Assembly: GCA_033391075.1 (NCBI GenBank)
Contig: JAWPMV010000001.1
Location: 7,564,001 to 7,628,000, forward strand
Reading direction: 5' to 3'
From: Bacteroidia bacterium
Lineage (GTDB): Bacteria; Bacteroidota; Bacteroidia; J057
DNA length: 64,000 nt
The notes below the pieces were generated by a model that was not told the DNA's origin, did no database searches, and saw only the letters and a program-made list of their open reading frames with translations. Shown here piece after piece: positions 25,753 to 33,448 of the stretch (its first letter is position 1; each line of letters begins with the position of its first letter). The position numbers were made by a program, and so were the translations under genes.

Positions 25753-26484
25753 TTACTTTTTGCTAAACATGTCGATGGTGTAATCCAGCAAATCAATCCC
25801 ACCTGATTTTCCATGACCCGGAATCACCCATACTGCATCGCCAAACTTTTTCTTTACTTTCCCTATTGTAAGAGGCCAGGCTTCCACATTGGCATCATCC
25901 AGATTTCCTTTTCCTGATTTCAGGGACTTTACCATACAGCCTCCAAACAATACTTTTTCCTCCGGCAACCAGGCAACCATATTATCGATCGTATGTGCCT
26001 CTCCGGGAAAGAAGAGTTTTACCTTACTATTCCCGACACTTAGATTTTTTTTCTTCTTAAACGTGTTTTGCGGGGCTTCCAGCTTTTCCTCTATCGCCAA
26101 TTCGCGGGTAAGGCTCGTTGACCAGGATGGAACTCCCATATCATGAAAATGATTGAGTCCTCCCAAGCAATCATCATGGTGATGGTTCACAACTATCCCG
26201 ACGATCTCTACCTTCAATTCTGCCTTTAGCCAATCCAATAATTCCTCCGTCATTTCAGACTCCATTGGCGTATCAAAGATCATCGCTTTGCCTTCCGATA
26301 CATAGACCATCCCATTGGAATAAAATCGGCCATAGGGCTCGACGGTTGCGTAGGAGCGATGAACATAGACCTTGTCGGTGAGCTGCTGAATTTCCAAATC
26401 ATCTGAAAGTCGGATCAACTCCTGATTTTGGGCTAAACTCAAAATGGGGAAAAGAATAAGGATCGTTAGCAGCAGTTTTTCCAT
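25753..26484 (-). CDS. subclass B1 metallo-beta-lactamase
   Basis: A 243-residue exported zinc hydrolase starting at the ATG at 26,484, where the signal peptide begins ('EKLLLTILILFPILSLAQ'). All subclass B1 metal ligands are present: His101-x-His103-x-Asp105 in 'NHHHDDCLGG', His164 in 'GEAHTIDN', Cys183 in 'FGGCMVKS' and His224 in 'IPGHGKSGG'. Lys186, three residues after the cysteine, matches the substrate-binding Lys224, and 'NLDDANVEAW' matches the Asn233 region. This pattern separates B1 enzymes from the wider fold. It lies 7 bp after the DJ-1 gene in a chromosomal run without mobile-element signs. Beta-lactam hydrolysis is predicted, not shown. Confidence 0.9.
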   Translation of the reverse strand: MEKLLLTILILFPILSLAQNQELIRLSDDLEIQQLTDKVYVHRSYATVEPYGRFYSNGMVYVSEGKAMIFDTPMESEMTEELLDWLKAELKVEIVGIVVNHHHDDCLGGLNHFHDMGVPSWSTSLTRELAIEEKLEAPQNTFKKKKNLSVGNSKVKLFFPGEAHTIDNMVAWLPEEKVLFGGCMVKSLKSGKGNLDDANVEAWPLTIGKVKKKFGDAVWVIPGHGKSGGIDLLDYTIDMFSKK

Positions 26485-26491
26485 AAAGGAA

Positions 26492-27079
26492 TTAGATATT
26501 AAAAGTGATGCAGTCTGTTTTCTGATGGGGGTAGTCCATGCTTTTTCTGATTCGCTCTTTCGCCTCATGATCTACCAACATTTCACAGATATACAGTCCC
26601 AGATCCAGAGAAGAAGCTACTGCTCCTGCTGTTAGGGTGTATCCATCTCGCACGATCCGATTTTTATGCACTTCCCCCACATAGGGTTTCAGACTTTCGT
26701 ATTCGTTGAAATGGGTAGTGGCATGTTTCTCTTTGAGAAAGCCCGCAGCTCCCAAAAGCAGACTGCCTGTACATATAGACGACTTGTAGGGAACCTTAGT
26801 TGCAGATTTGATCCAATTCATAAAATCACTGTCATCTTGGAGTTTTCGTGTACCGAAACCTCCGGGTACAATGATCATATCATAGTCGGAAAGATCGGGC
26901 CTTACTTTCGTAGCCTGCATCTCTGTCCCAAAACTGTCTTTGGCTGTAGGATTGTAAGCGCAAAGATCCCATTCGAGATCAGGGATGTAATCATAGGCCT
27001 TCAGGCGTGTTACAGGGTCGTATATGCCGATCAGATCCAGCCAGGTGATTCCATCAAATATGATAAAGGCTATTTTCAT
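26492..27079 (-). CDS. DJ-1/PfpI-family protein
   Basis: A 195-residue DJ-1/PfpI protein starting at the ATG at 27,079 (an earlier start at 27,127 adds 16 residues with no family match). The nucleophile elbow holds Cys103 in 'SSICTGSLLLGAAG', and the acidic residue that polarises the cysteine is expected near the start, in 'FIIFDGITWLDLIGIYD', where Asp15 and Asp9 lie. 'IIVPGGFGTR' is also typical. Members include isonitrile hydratases, chaperone-like proteins and glyoxalases, so the reaction is uncertain. It is followed at 7 bp by the metallo-beta-lactamase. Confidence 0.85.
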   Translation of the reverse strand: MKIAFIIFDGITWLDLIGIYDPVTRLKAYDYIPDLEWDLCAYNPTAKDSFGTEMQATKVRPDLSDYDMIIVPGGFGTRKLQDDSDFMNWIKSATKVPYKSSICTGSLLLGAAGFLKEKHATTHFNEYESLKPYVGEVHKNRIVRDGYTLTAGAVASSLDLGLYICEMLVDHEAKERIRKSMDYPHQKTDCITFNI

Positions 27080-27109
27080 GTGTTGAGTGATTGAATTTGG
27101 GGTATAAAA

Positions 27110-27200
27110 AATGAAGTTCAAGTTCAAGTGTCAAACTCAAGTCCAATGTGTGAGGATTATAATTGATTGAACTTGTACTTGATACTTGAGCTTGAACTTT
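27110..27200. repeat. imperfect inverted repeat of TTGAACTTG-like units
   Basis: Several AAGTTCAAGT-like units (27,113-27,150) face several TTGAACTTG/ACTTGAGC units (27,170-27,199). The two arms could fold into a hairpin with a loop of about 20 bases in the gap between the Dabb and DJ-1 genes. It differs in sequence from the AACAC elements but has the same repeated-unit design. Confidence 0.55.
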
Positions 27201-27251
27201 TATGCGAATATATCCAGCAGATATTTTCGTTAAGCTAGTCCTGCGCTATTA

Positions 27252-27683
27252 TTAGTCTGTCCAGTAATCGACAACTAACACATCATCCAGGTGTGGTCCC
27301 AGTACATCTCCAAAAGCTTTGTGATCGGGATGCGGGAGGTAGATGGCCCGGTCTTCTTCGCTATCAAAACTCAGGAAGAAACAATGAGTGAATCCTTTGT
27401 CCAGTCCTTCCGGGCTGTTGTTGGTCCCCCACTCATATCCTTTGATCTGAGGGATTTTGGAAGGAAGAGCTGAAAAGGCTTCTTCGACTTTGGCAATATC
27501 GGCTTCCGTACTGCTCTCTTTAAATTTGAATAGCACTACATGTCGAAGCTGCTTGCTCTTGGTTTCTTCTGTTTGAGGAGCTAGCTCAGGGGTAGATGCC
27601 ATTTCTTTATTTTCTGTAGATTTTGGGGAAGTGCAGGCGAAAAGTGAAGTCGCCAGAATTAGGATCGTTAGTAGTTTTTGCAT
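27252..27683 (-). CDS. Dabb-domain lipoprotein
   Basis: A 143-residue protein with a lipoprotein signal ('MQKLLTILILATSLFAC', Cys17), a Thr/Glu-rich spacer, and a Dabb (stress-responsive alpha/beta-barrel, PF07876) domain over about residues 45-143. The domain starts 'QLRHVVLFKFKESSTEADIA', includes 'GYEWGTNNSPEG' and 'GFTHCFFLSFDSEEDRAIYL', and ends in 'VLVVDYW'. Dabb proteins dimerise into a small barrel and often bind hydrophobic or polyketide-like ligands. The lipid-anchored form is common in Bacteroidota; the ligand is unknown. It lies 17 bp after the retropepsin-PDZ gene. Confidence 0.88.
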   Translation of the reverse strand: MQKLLTILILATSLFACTSPKSTENKEMASTPELAPQTEETKSKQLRHVVLFKFKESSTEADIAKVEEAFSALPSKIPQIKGYEWGTNNSPEGLDKGFTHCFFLSFDSEEDRAIYLPHPDHKAFGDVLGPHLDDVLVVDYWTD

Positions 27684-27700
27684 AAAGATTCTTATATGAT

Positions 27701-28891
27701 TTAGGGTAAAGAGATCAAGTCCGCTTTCTGATATGGGAAAACAAAGCTTTCCTCTTTTCCTTTAATCCTAAGGTACAAAGTTTCCGCCTTTTCGCGACTT
27801 TTTGCTAAAAATTCCCTCAGGGCACAAAAATCTGAGAAAGAGTCGACGGATTGCTCATTGATAGACAGGATTTCGTCCATGATCTCTATATTCTGCTCCC
27901 CAATCTGACCCGGTTTGAGTTGAATGATGCGGTAGCTATCCTCGACTTCATAGATGGCAACTCCATAGGCGCGATAATCTTCCTTATCAAATTCCTCTTC
28001 ATAAGCTTTCAGCAGGTATTCTTTTTCTGAAGAATTAACTACCAATTCATAATTTCTGAAAAAACTGCTTCCGATACGAGCTTTATATTTAAGGTTTCTG
28101 GTAAGGTTGATTTCAGGAGGGTAGGGCAGGCGAATGTTATCAATCTGCATGTCAATCCCTTCATAGAGATCATAAGTCGTATCATTTTTCCCCAAACCGC
28201 TAATGGATAAAGAAGAGATGCCCACACTCTTATCAGCTTTCATGCCGCTAAACTTATGTCTGTACTCTCTTTCTCTCAGTTTCAGTTCTCCCTGATAGCC
28301 AAAGTCGATCTTCGCACGTACCGGAAATTCATTGAGCTCAAAAGTCATGAAGCTGCTGTTATTTGAGCTGAAAGTAATAGGGAAAGAGATTCCGCCATTA
28401 TCAAAGGCAGAACTGGAGATCTGAATTTTTTCTCCTTTGAAGTCAATCAGCCAATTGATCTTATTGATCACCGAAGCGCCTAGAATCCCATCAACATCTT
28501 CTTTACAGGGAAAGAAGTTTTTTGTGTCAATCAGGTAAACCCCTGTATTCTTAAAATGAATCTTATCTATAGAAATGTCTTTGGCGGTAGATTCTTTTAC
28601 GACCGTTTTTCGATTGTTCCCATCACTGATATTAGAGCCCTGGCGAAATTTGATCCCAGCCTTATCCGCAAAGTCCTGGTTTATACAACTGTAACTGGCT
28701 CCATTATCAAAGAGAAAATTTCCTTCGACGCCGTTGAAGTTTGCTTTTACTAAAACCAGGCCCCGATAGGTTTCAAAAGGAATTTCTACTGTATCCTGAA
28801 TGCGATTCTCCAGAAAACCTCTGTCAAAATTGTTGATGTTGATACAGGAATAGGAACAAAATAGCAGGAAGATGAGGAAAAACTTATTCAT
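27701..28891 (-). CDS. retropepsin-like aspartic protease with C-terminal PDZ domain
   Basis: A 396-residue exported protein. The N-terminus is hydrophobic and cysteine-bearing ('FFLIFLLFCSYSC'), probably a signal or lipid anchor, although the lipobox is not canonical. The catalytic loop of the retropepsin fold is 'FLFDNGAS', with Asp62 in the Asp-x-Gly position (Asn replaces the commoner Thr). The C-terminal part contains a PDZ-like segment ('QLKPGQIGEQNIEIMDEIL'). Retropepsin-PDZ proteins occur in Bacteroidota; their substrates are not known. It follows the SDR gene in the same orientation after 63 bp. Confidence 0.75.
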   Translation of the reverse strand: MNKFFLIFLLFCSYSCININNFDRGFLENRIQDTVEIPFETYRGLVLVKANFNGVEGNFLFDNGASYSCINQDFADKAGIKFRQGSNISDGNNRKTVVKESTAKDISIDKIHFKNTGVYLIDTKNFFPCKEDVDGILGASVINKINWLIDFKGEKIQISSSAFDNGGISFPITFSSNNSSFMTFELNEFPVRAKIDFGYQGELKLREREYRHKFSGMKADKSVGISSLSISGLGKNDTTYDLYEGIDMQIDNIRLPYPPEINLTRNLKYKARIGSSFFRNYELVVNSSEKEYLLKAYEEEFDKEDYRAYGVAIYEVEDSYRIIQLKPGQIGEQNIEIMDEILSINEQSVDSFSDFCALREFLAKSREKAETLYLRIKGKEESFVFPYQKADLISLP

Positions 28892-28954
28892 AGAAATACT
28901 GATAATTCAGCATAAAGATGCAGAATTTTACCCAAGGTTTAAGGAGAAAAAGCT

Positions 28955-29800
28955 TTAGCTGATATTCAGAATCTTTTCCGTAGCATCCCAAAGTTTTTTC
29001 GCCACTTCTTCATTTTCTGTTATGGGTTTGGGAGAAGTGATCTTCTTTTTCACCAAATACTTTCCACTACTTTCTGCTAAGTCCGGAGAACTTGCAGCAT
29101 AGATAGTCGTAGCGGCTCCTTGCTCAGGGCTAAGGAAAAACAAAGGGCCTATCATTTTGATGAGAAAACGCATGAAGGCAGGTCCGGTAAAGCTTTTGAT
29201 CATATTGGTGTATACTACTCCCGGATGCAGGCTATTGGCCGTTACCTTGCTTCCTTCGAGCCTACGTGCCAATTCATTGGTGTGAGAAGTGAGCATACTT
29301 TTGGAATGCCCATAACTCCCCATCTGGCTGAATTTATTTTCAGAATTCAGGTTGTTGAGGTCGATTGTGTTGAGCATGGCATTGGAGGAAACATTGACGA
29401 TGCGTCCCTGATCAGATTTCTTTAAAAGGTCCAGCAGTTCATGGGTCAGAAGAAATGGGGCGAGGTAGTTGATGCCAAACATTTTTTCATGGCCATCTTT
29501 GGTGAGTGTTCTTTCGGAAGCCAGGTATCCGGCATTATTGATCAGGATATCCAGTTTGTCATGCTTGGCTTTAAAATCAGCGGCCATTTTCCTGACGGAG
29601 GAAAGATCTTCCAGATCACTGATCATCAATTCGATTCGATCATTGCCAGTCGAACTTTTGAGTTCTTCCAGCACCTGAGCACCTTTTTGGGGATTACGTC
29701 CGCTGATGATTAGCTGAGCTCCTTCTTTTGCCAGGGCTCTTGCAGTTTCTTTTCCTATGCCAGCTGTGGCACCTGTGATGAAAACGACTTTATCTTTCAT
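28955..29800 (-). CDS. short-chain dehydrogenase/reductase, retinol-dehydrogenase-like
   Basis: A 281-residue NAD(P)-dependent oxidoreductase starting at the ATG at 29,800 ('MKDKVVFITGATAGIG'), which gives the correct Rossmann start; a further start at 29,845 adds an unneeded 15 residues. The cofactor motif TGATAGIG is near residue 9, 'NNAG' near residue 85, and the catalytic Tyr-x-x-x-Lys is in 'GSYGHSKSML', with the serine in 'VNVSSNAM'. The 'LHPGVVYTNM' stretch and C-terminus fit the retinol/light-dependent protochlorophyllide reductase-like SDRs. The substrate cannot be told. It is the first gene of the minus-strand run ending at 24,254. Confidence 0.88.
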   Translation of the reverse strand: MKDKVVFITGATAGIGKETARALAKEGAQLIISGRNPQKGAQVLEELKSSTGNDRIELMISDLEDLSSVRKMAADFKAKHDKLDILINNAGYLASERTLTKDGHEKMFGINYLAPFLLTHELLDLLKKSDQGRIVNVSSNAMLNTIDLNNLNSENKFSQMGSYGHSKSMLTSHTNELARRLEGSKVTANSLHPGVVYTNMIKSFTGPAFMRFLIKMIGPLFFLSPEQGAATTIYAASSPDLAESSGKYLVKKKITSPKPITENEEVAKKLWDATEKILNIS

Positions 29801-30279
29801 AGTAGTTCTTTGGGCATTTAAGGAATCTAAGCTAAGCAGCAGCATTCAATTAAAAAACCCAGATTTTACGATTCGTCGAATAAAAAAGGCTGGATGAGCC
29901 TATTTAGAGGGAAGTGTATTTCCTATATAAAGCTGAATTGCAGATTTGTTAATCCTGGAAACACTTATAAAGAATACTCCTACACTTACTTTCCCCACAT
30001 TTCCATCTATCAAATATGCCCGCACAGTAGCAGAATATGACCTAATATTGGTCTAGCATTTGAGATTAAATAATCAATTAAGATAGGGTATAAAGCTATG
30101 TAGCCTGGTAATAGGGACCCATTTTCGGAAGGAATTGATTACAGTGCATTACCCGTAATCTATTACGGTTCCCTAAACCAAAAAAAGTTGTAATGCAGGT
30201 TACCTGTCGGAGAGTAATTTCTGGCAGGTTTTTTTATTTCCCTTATGCCAGATTTCTTGTCTGACATAAGGGAAACTTC
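29801..30279. other. intergenic region, 479 bp, with several hairpins
   Basis: No gene is recognised. It holds a 16-bp palindrome CCGTAATctATTACGG (30,153-30,168), a terminator-like structure ACCTGTC/GGCAGGT followed by seven T (30,202-30,235, plus strand), and an 11-bp hairpin TTTCCCTTATG/CATAAGGGAAA (30,237-30,247/30,265-30,275) just past the response-regulator stop. A short plus-strand RNA ending at the T-run is possible but unproven. Confidence 0.5.
30237..30275. terminator. hairpin downstream of the LytTR regulator gene
   Basis: TTTCCCTTATGCCAGA and TCTGACATAAGGGAAA pair with one mismatch over a 7-base loop. It starts 5 bases past the stop of the minus-strand response regulator. There is no good U-tract on the minus strand, so it is a weak terminator or an RNA-stability element. 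Confidence 0.4.
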
Positions 30280-31029
30280 TTAAAACATGGTGTAGCGTTT
30301 CATCTCACTGATCAGTACATCTTTCTTTCGAGCTGAAACAGAAACAGATTTATTGTTTTTCAGTTCCAGCAAATTATCTGATTTATTGAGCTTTACGACA
30401 TGAGACAGATTGACTATATAGGAATTGTGGGTTCTTACGAAACCGGCATCCAGCAAAATTTCTTCATAGTTCTTTAGATTTTTAGAGGTAAAGATGACTT
30501 TATCCTTGAGGCAAATTTCGGTATAAGCACCTCTGGCCTGTAGGTAATAAACATCTTCCAGATCTATAAAGAAGAGATTACTTTTATCATTGACCACGAT
30601 CTTCTTCCTGCGGCCATTAGGAGGATTGAGGTTTTGGATTAAAGCATTGAGTTGCTGGGTTTCCATTTCTTTTTGCTGCAGCTCTTTTACTTTGGCGATC
30701 GCACTTTCGAGTGCATCCGGATCAACAGGTTTGAGCAGGTAATCAATAGCGCTAAACCTGAAGGCATGGATCGCATATTTATCATAGGCTGTAACAAAAA
30801 TTACGTGGAAGGACCTTTTTTTTAGTTGGGAAAGGAGGTCCAATCCGGTTCCATCATCCATTTCGATATCCAGAAACAGGAGGTCAAATTCATGTTGTGG
30901 GATGGCTTCCAGTGCTGATGTTACACTATCTGCTTCTCCTACTACTTCTACTTCCGGGCAATGAATCTGCAAGAGTTTCTTCAGAACTTCCCGAAGGTTC
31001 TTTTCATTTTCGACGAGGAATGCTTTCAT
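30280..31029 (-). CDS. LytTR-family response regulator
   Basis: A 249-residue two-component response regulator. The receiver domain (about 1-120) has the phosphoacceptor Asp54 in 'LLFLDIEMDDG' and the conserved Lys in 'YLLKPVDPDALE'. The LytTR DNA-binding domain (about 145-245) contains 'VYYLQARGAYTEICL' and 'FVRTHNSYIVNLSHVVKL', the usual signature. The sensor kinase gene ends 2 bp upstream on the same strand, so the two are co-transcribed and form a cognate pair. LytTR regulators typically bind paired repeats upstream of target genes; no target is identified here. Confidence 0.95.
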   Translation of the reverse strand: MKAFLVENEKNLREVLKKLLQIHCPEVEVVGEADSVTSALEAIPQHEFDLLFLDIEMDDGTGLDLLSQLKKRSFHVIFVTAYDKYAIHAFRFSAIDYLLKPVDPDALESAIAKVKELQQKEMETQQLNALIQNLNPPNGRRKKIVVNDKSNLFFIDLEDVYYLQARGAYTEICLKDKVIFTSKNLKNYEEILLDAGFVRTHNSYIVNLSHVVKLNKSDNLLELKNNKSVSVSARKKDVLISEMKRYTMF

Positions 31030-31031
31030 GA

Positions 31032-33155
31032 CTACTGGATGATTTTAGGTAAAACTAATAAAGTTTCTGTTCCGCCATGTGCTAATTCTCTGGCTTGATA
31101 ACGAATGTTTCCGCCGTATTTGGCTCGAAGCATATTGATCCTTTCTTCGATAATAGTAGTCGAGACAGAATGATGTTCTCTTTTTATCTCACTCTTTTTG
31201 CTTTTGCTCAGACCTATTCCATTGTCGAGGACCTTTACATTGATAAATCCTTCTTCAACCTCTTCCATTTCCACCCTCACGATACCATCGTCCTTTCTGT
31301 GGATCTTGCCATGTTCGATTGAATTTTCAAGTAGAGGTTGGATCAAAACGGGCGGAATCTTGGTTTTTTCTTTACAGATTTCATCCGCTACCTCAATCTG
31401 GAACTCAAATTTGCTATCATAACGCAGCTTCTGAATGGTCAGGTAGTTTTCCAGCGTATCGAGTTCTTCTTCTACAGAAATAAGCGGGGCAATACTCTGA
31501 TCCAAAATCTGCCGCATCAGTTTGGCAAATTTCGCGAGAAAGTAAGCCGCTTTATTGGGTTGGTCGCTGACCAGAAGATAATTTTGAATAGCTCCCAGGG
31601 CATTGAAGGTAAAATGCGGATTCATTTGGGAACGTAAGAGCCTATGTTTGAGTTCGCTCGATTTCTGCTTGGCCTCGAGGATTTTGTTTCGGTTTCTCTG
31701 GAAGATGGCAACAGAAATAAAGAGAATGATCATGATTACCAGAACGGCAAAGCCCAGAATCCGCTGAAAGACCAATTGCTGGCTTACTTTTTCCTCATTC
31801 AGTTTTGCGATTTCGACATCTTTTTGGGAAGTCTCATATTTCCCCCTCAAATCCTCCAGGGTTTCCGCTAATTGCTGGCCCGCCAGGCTATCTTTTAAAG
31901 CTATCTGTTTTTTATAATACTGAAGTGCTTTGTCCGGCTGATTATTTGCCAGAGCTACCTTGTGTTTCAATTCAAAATGCTCAGCTTTGACCTCCATACT
32001 TGAATTCTCAAGCATGATCTCAGATCCCATATCCATGTATTTGAGTGCTTTTTTGGGCTGACGTTTTGCTAAATAATATTCAGCGAAAGCTTCATAAAGC
32101 TGTAGGTTTTTAACTGGACTTTTTACGTATTGAGCAATGGAATCTGCCTGCTGAATGTATTGAAAGGAGACGTCAGCCTGGTTTTCTTCGAGGTAGATAC
32201 CTGCGAGGGAAAGATATCCCATAAGGCGGATTTCATGCCTCTTCTCAACTTTCGTTATTTCAATGGATTCTTCAAAGCATCTTTTGGCCATCTCCAAATC
32301 TTTCTCCTCCTCATAATAATACCCAAAGTATAAGGATGGAATCCCCTTTCGGCCAAAGCTGCTGGGTAAACTGTCGGAAAGATGAGAGGCTTTCTGAAGA
32401 TTTTCCAGAAGTAGATCTTTGTAAGGCCTTAATTCCTCAGGACTCAACAACATTTTTTTCTGATTGATGATATCTGCATATACATCATAGTATTGAAGAT
32501 AAACTTCCAGTAAGCCGCTATAGCTATCATTTTCTCTTAGAAATTTTTCCTGTTCGAAAAGGGTTTTTATACTCTTTTCGTATTCCGACATTTCTCGATA
32601 GGCTTCAATTAGTTCAACGTACAGCCGATCTTTAATTCGAGTTCTATTATTTATCCAAAGATCATTGTCTTTTGGATTGAATTGATCAATGTAAGATATC
32701 CCTCGCTTCGAACAGGCAATCGCGAGTTCATTTTGGTTGTACTCATTGTACTGCATAGCAGCATTATAGGTCGTCATGGCAGCCTTGAGGTACCTTACCT
32801 TACTCCTTGAGCGGAGGTTGAGGTCTTCTGCCTCCCGCATTTTAGAAAAATAAATGCTGGTGTCCTCATAAAAATAAGTGGCTCCAAAATAGGTGGTGAA
32901 ATAGGCTTGCATCCCCAATGAGTCAACACTGGCAGAGAGCCTTATTCCTTCATTGGCATAAATACGAAGGGAATCATCATTATTGGTCTTTGCGCGATTG
33001 TAGTAACTACAAATGCGAAAAGTTGCCTTCAGTTTCTCCGGAATATCATGCTGAGTCCGAAAAACTAGCTTGAGGCTGTCGAGATCGTATTTTTTAGCGT
33101 GGGAAAGATTTAGAGAAAGAGCAAGAAAAAGTAGTGAGCATACTAGTGGCCGCAT
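31032..33155 (-). CDS. sensor histidine kinase with periplasmic TPR domain (LytS/YehU type)
   Basis: A 707-residue membrane sensor kinase. After a signal peptide ('PLVCSLLFLALSLNLSHA') comes a periplasmic region of TPR-like repeats to about residue 460. A membrane helix ('VFQRILGFAVLVIMIILFISV') and a coiled segment follow. The kinase core is of the His_kinase (PF06580) type: His514 in 'QMNPHFTFNALGAIQNYL', then the ATPase domain with 'PPVLIQPLLENSIEHG' and 'DNGIGL'. It signals to the LytTR regulator 2 bp downstream. The TPR input suggests protein or oligopeptide sensing, which is an inference. Confidence 0.93.
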   Translation of the reverse strand: MRPLVCSLLFLALSLNLSHAKKYDLDSLKLVFRTQHDIPEKLKATFRICSYYNRAKTNNDDSLRIYANEGIRLSASVDSLGMQAYFTTYFGATYFYEDTSIYFSKMREAEDLNLRSRSKVRYLKAAMTTYNAAMQYNEYNQNELAIACSKRGISYIDQFNPKDNDLWINNRTRIKDRLYVELIEAYREMSEYEKSIKTLFEQEKFLRENDSYSGLLEVYLQYYDVYADIINQKKMLLSPEELRPYKDLLLENLQKASHLSDSLPSSFGRKGIPSLYFGYYYEEEKDLEMAKRCFEESIEITKVEKRHEIRLMGYLSLAGIYLEENQADVSFQYIQQADSIAQYVKSPVKNLQLYEAFAEYYLAKRQPKKALKYMDMGSEIMLENSSMEVKAEHFELKHKVALANNQPDKALQYYKKQIALKDSLAGQQLAETLEDLRGKYETSQKDVEIAKLNEEKVSQQLVFQRILGFAVLVIMIILFISVAIFQRNRNKILEAKQKSSELKHRLLRSQMNPHFTFNALGAIQNYLLVSDQPNKAAYFLAKFAKLMRQILDQSIAPLISVEEELDTLENYLTIQKLRYDSKFEFQIEVADEICKEKTKIPPVLIQPLLENSIEHGKIHRKDDGIVRVEMEEVEEGFINVKVLDNGIGLSKSKKSEIKREHHSVSTTIIEERINMLRAKYGGNIRYQARELAHGGTETLLVLPKIIQ

Positions 33156-33448
33156 AGCTAAAATAAATCAATGTTTCATTCCCCCCATTATGGCGGTAAT
33201 GGAAATTAGATCGAAATATTGAGTTGTAATTTAGCAACCCGAGTGTTTCTTGACCTGGAGTTCTCGGACGCCATGCAGGTTTTTTAATCAGCCCTGATTA
33301 GCATATAGCTAGAGGGCAAAGCATTTCTTCATTACTTACAGTCCTAATCTAAACTGCATTAATAACAGTTTATTGCTGTATCAGCACTTAATATACGTCT
33401 TTTGTATTATTTATTCCTTAAAATTGTCATATTTCTTATTCCCATGCC
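33156..33448. other. intergenic region, 293 bp
   Basis: Sits between the kinase start and the sulfatase stop. It contains a plus-strand terminator-like pattern ACCTG...CAGGT followed by TTTTTT (33,253-33,285), similar to the one at 30,202-30,235 on the other side of the kinase/regulator pair. No gene is seen. Confidence 0.45.

Noticed and set aside
26484-26568. Longer start for the metallo-beta-lactamase
   Set aside because: It overlaps the end of the DJ-1 gene and puts 28 polar residues before the signal peptide.
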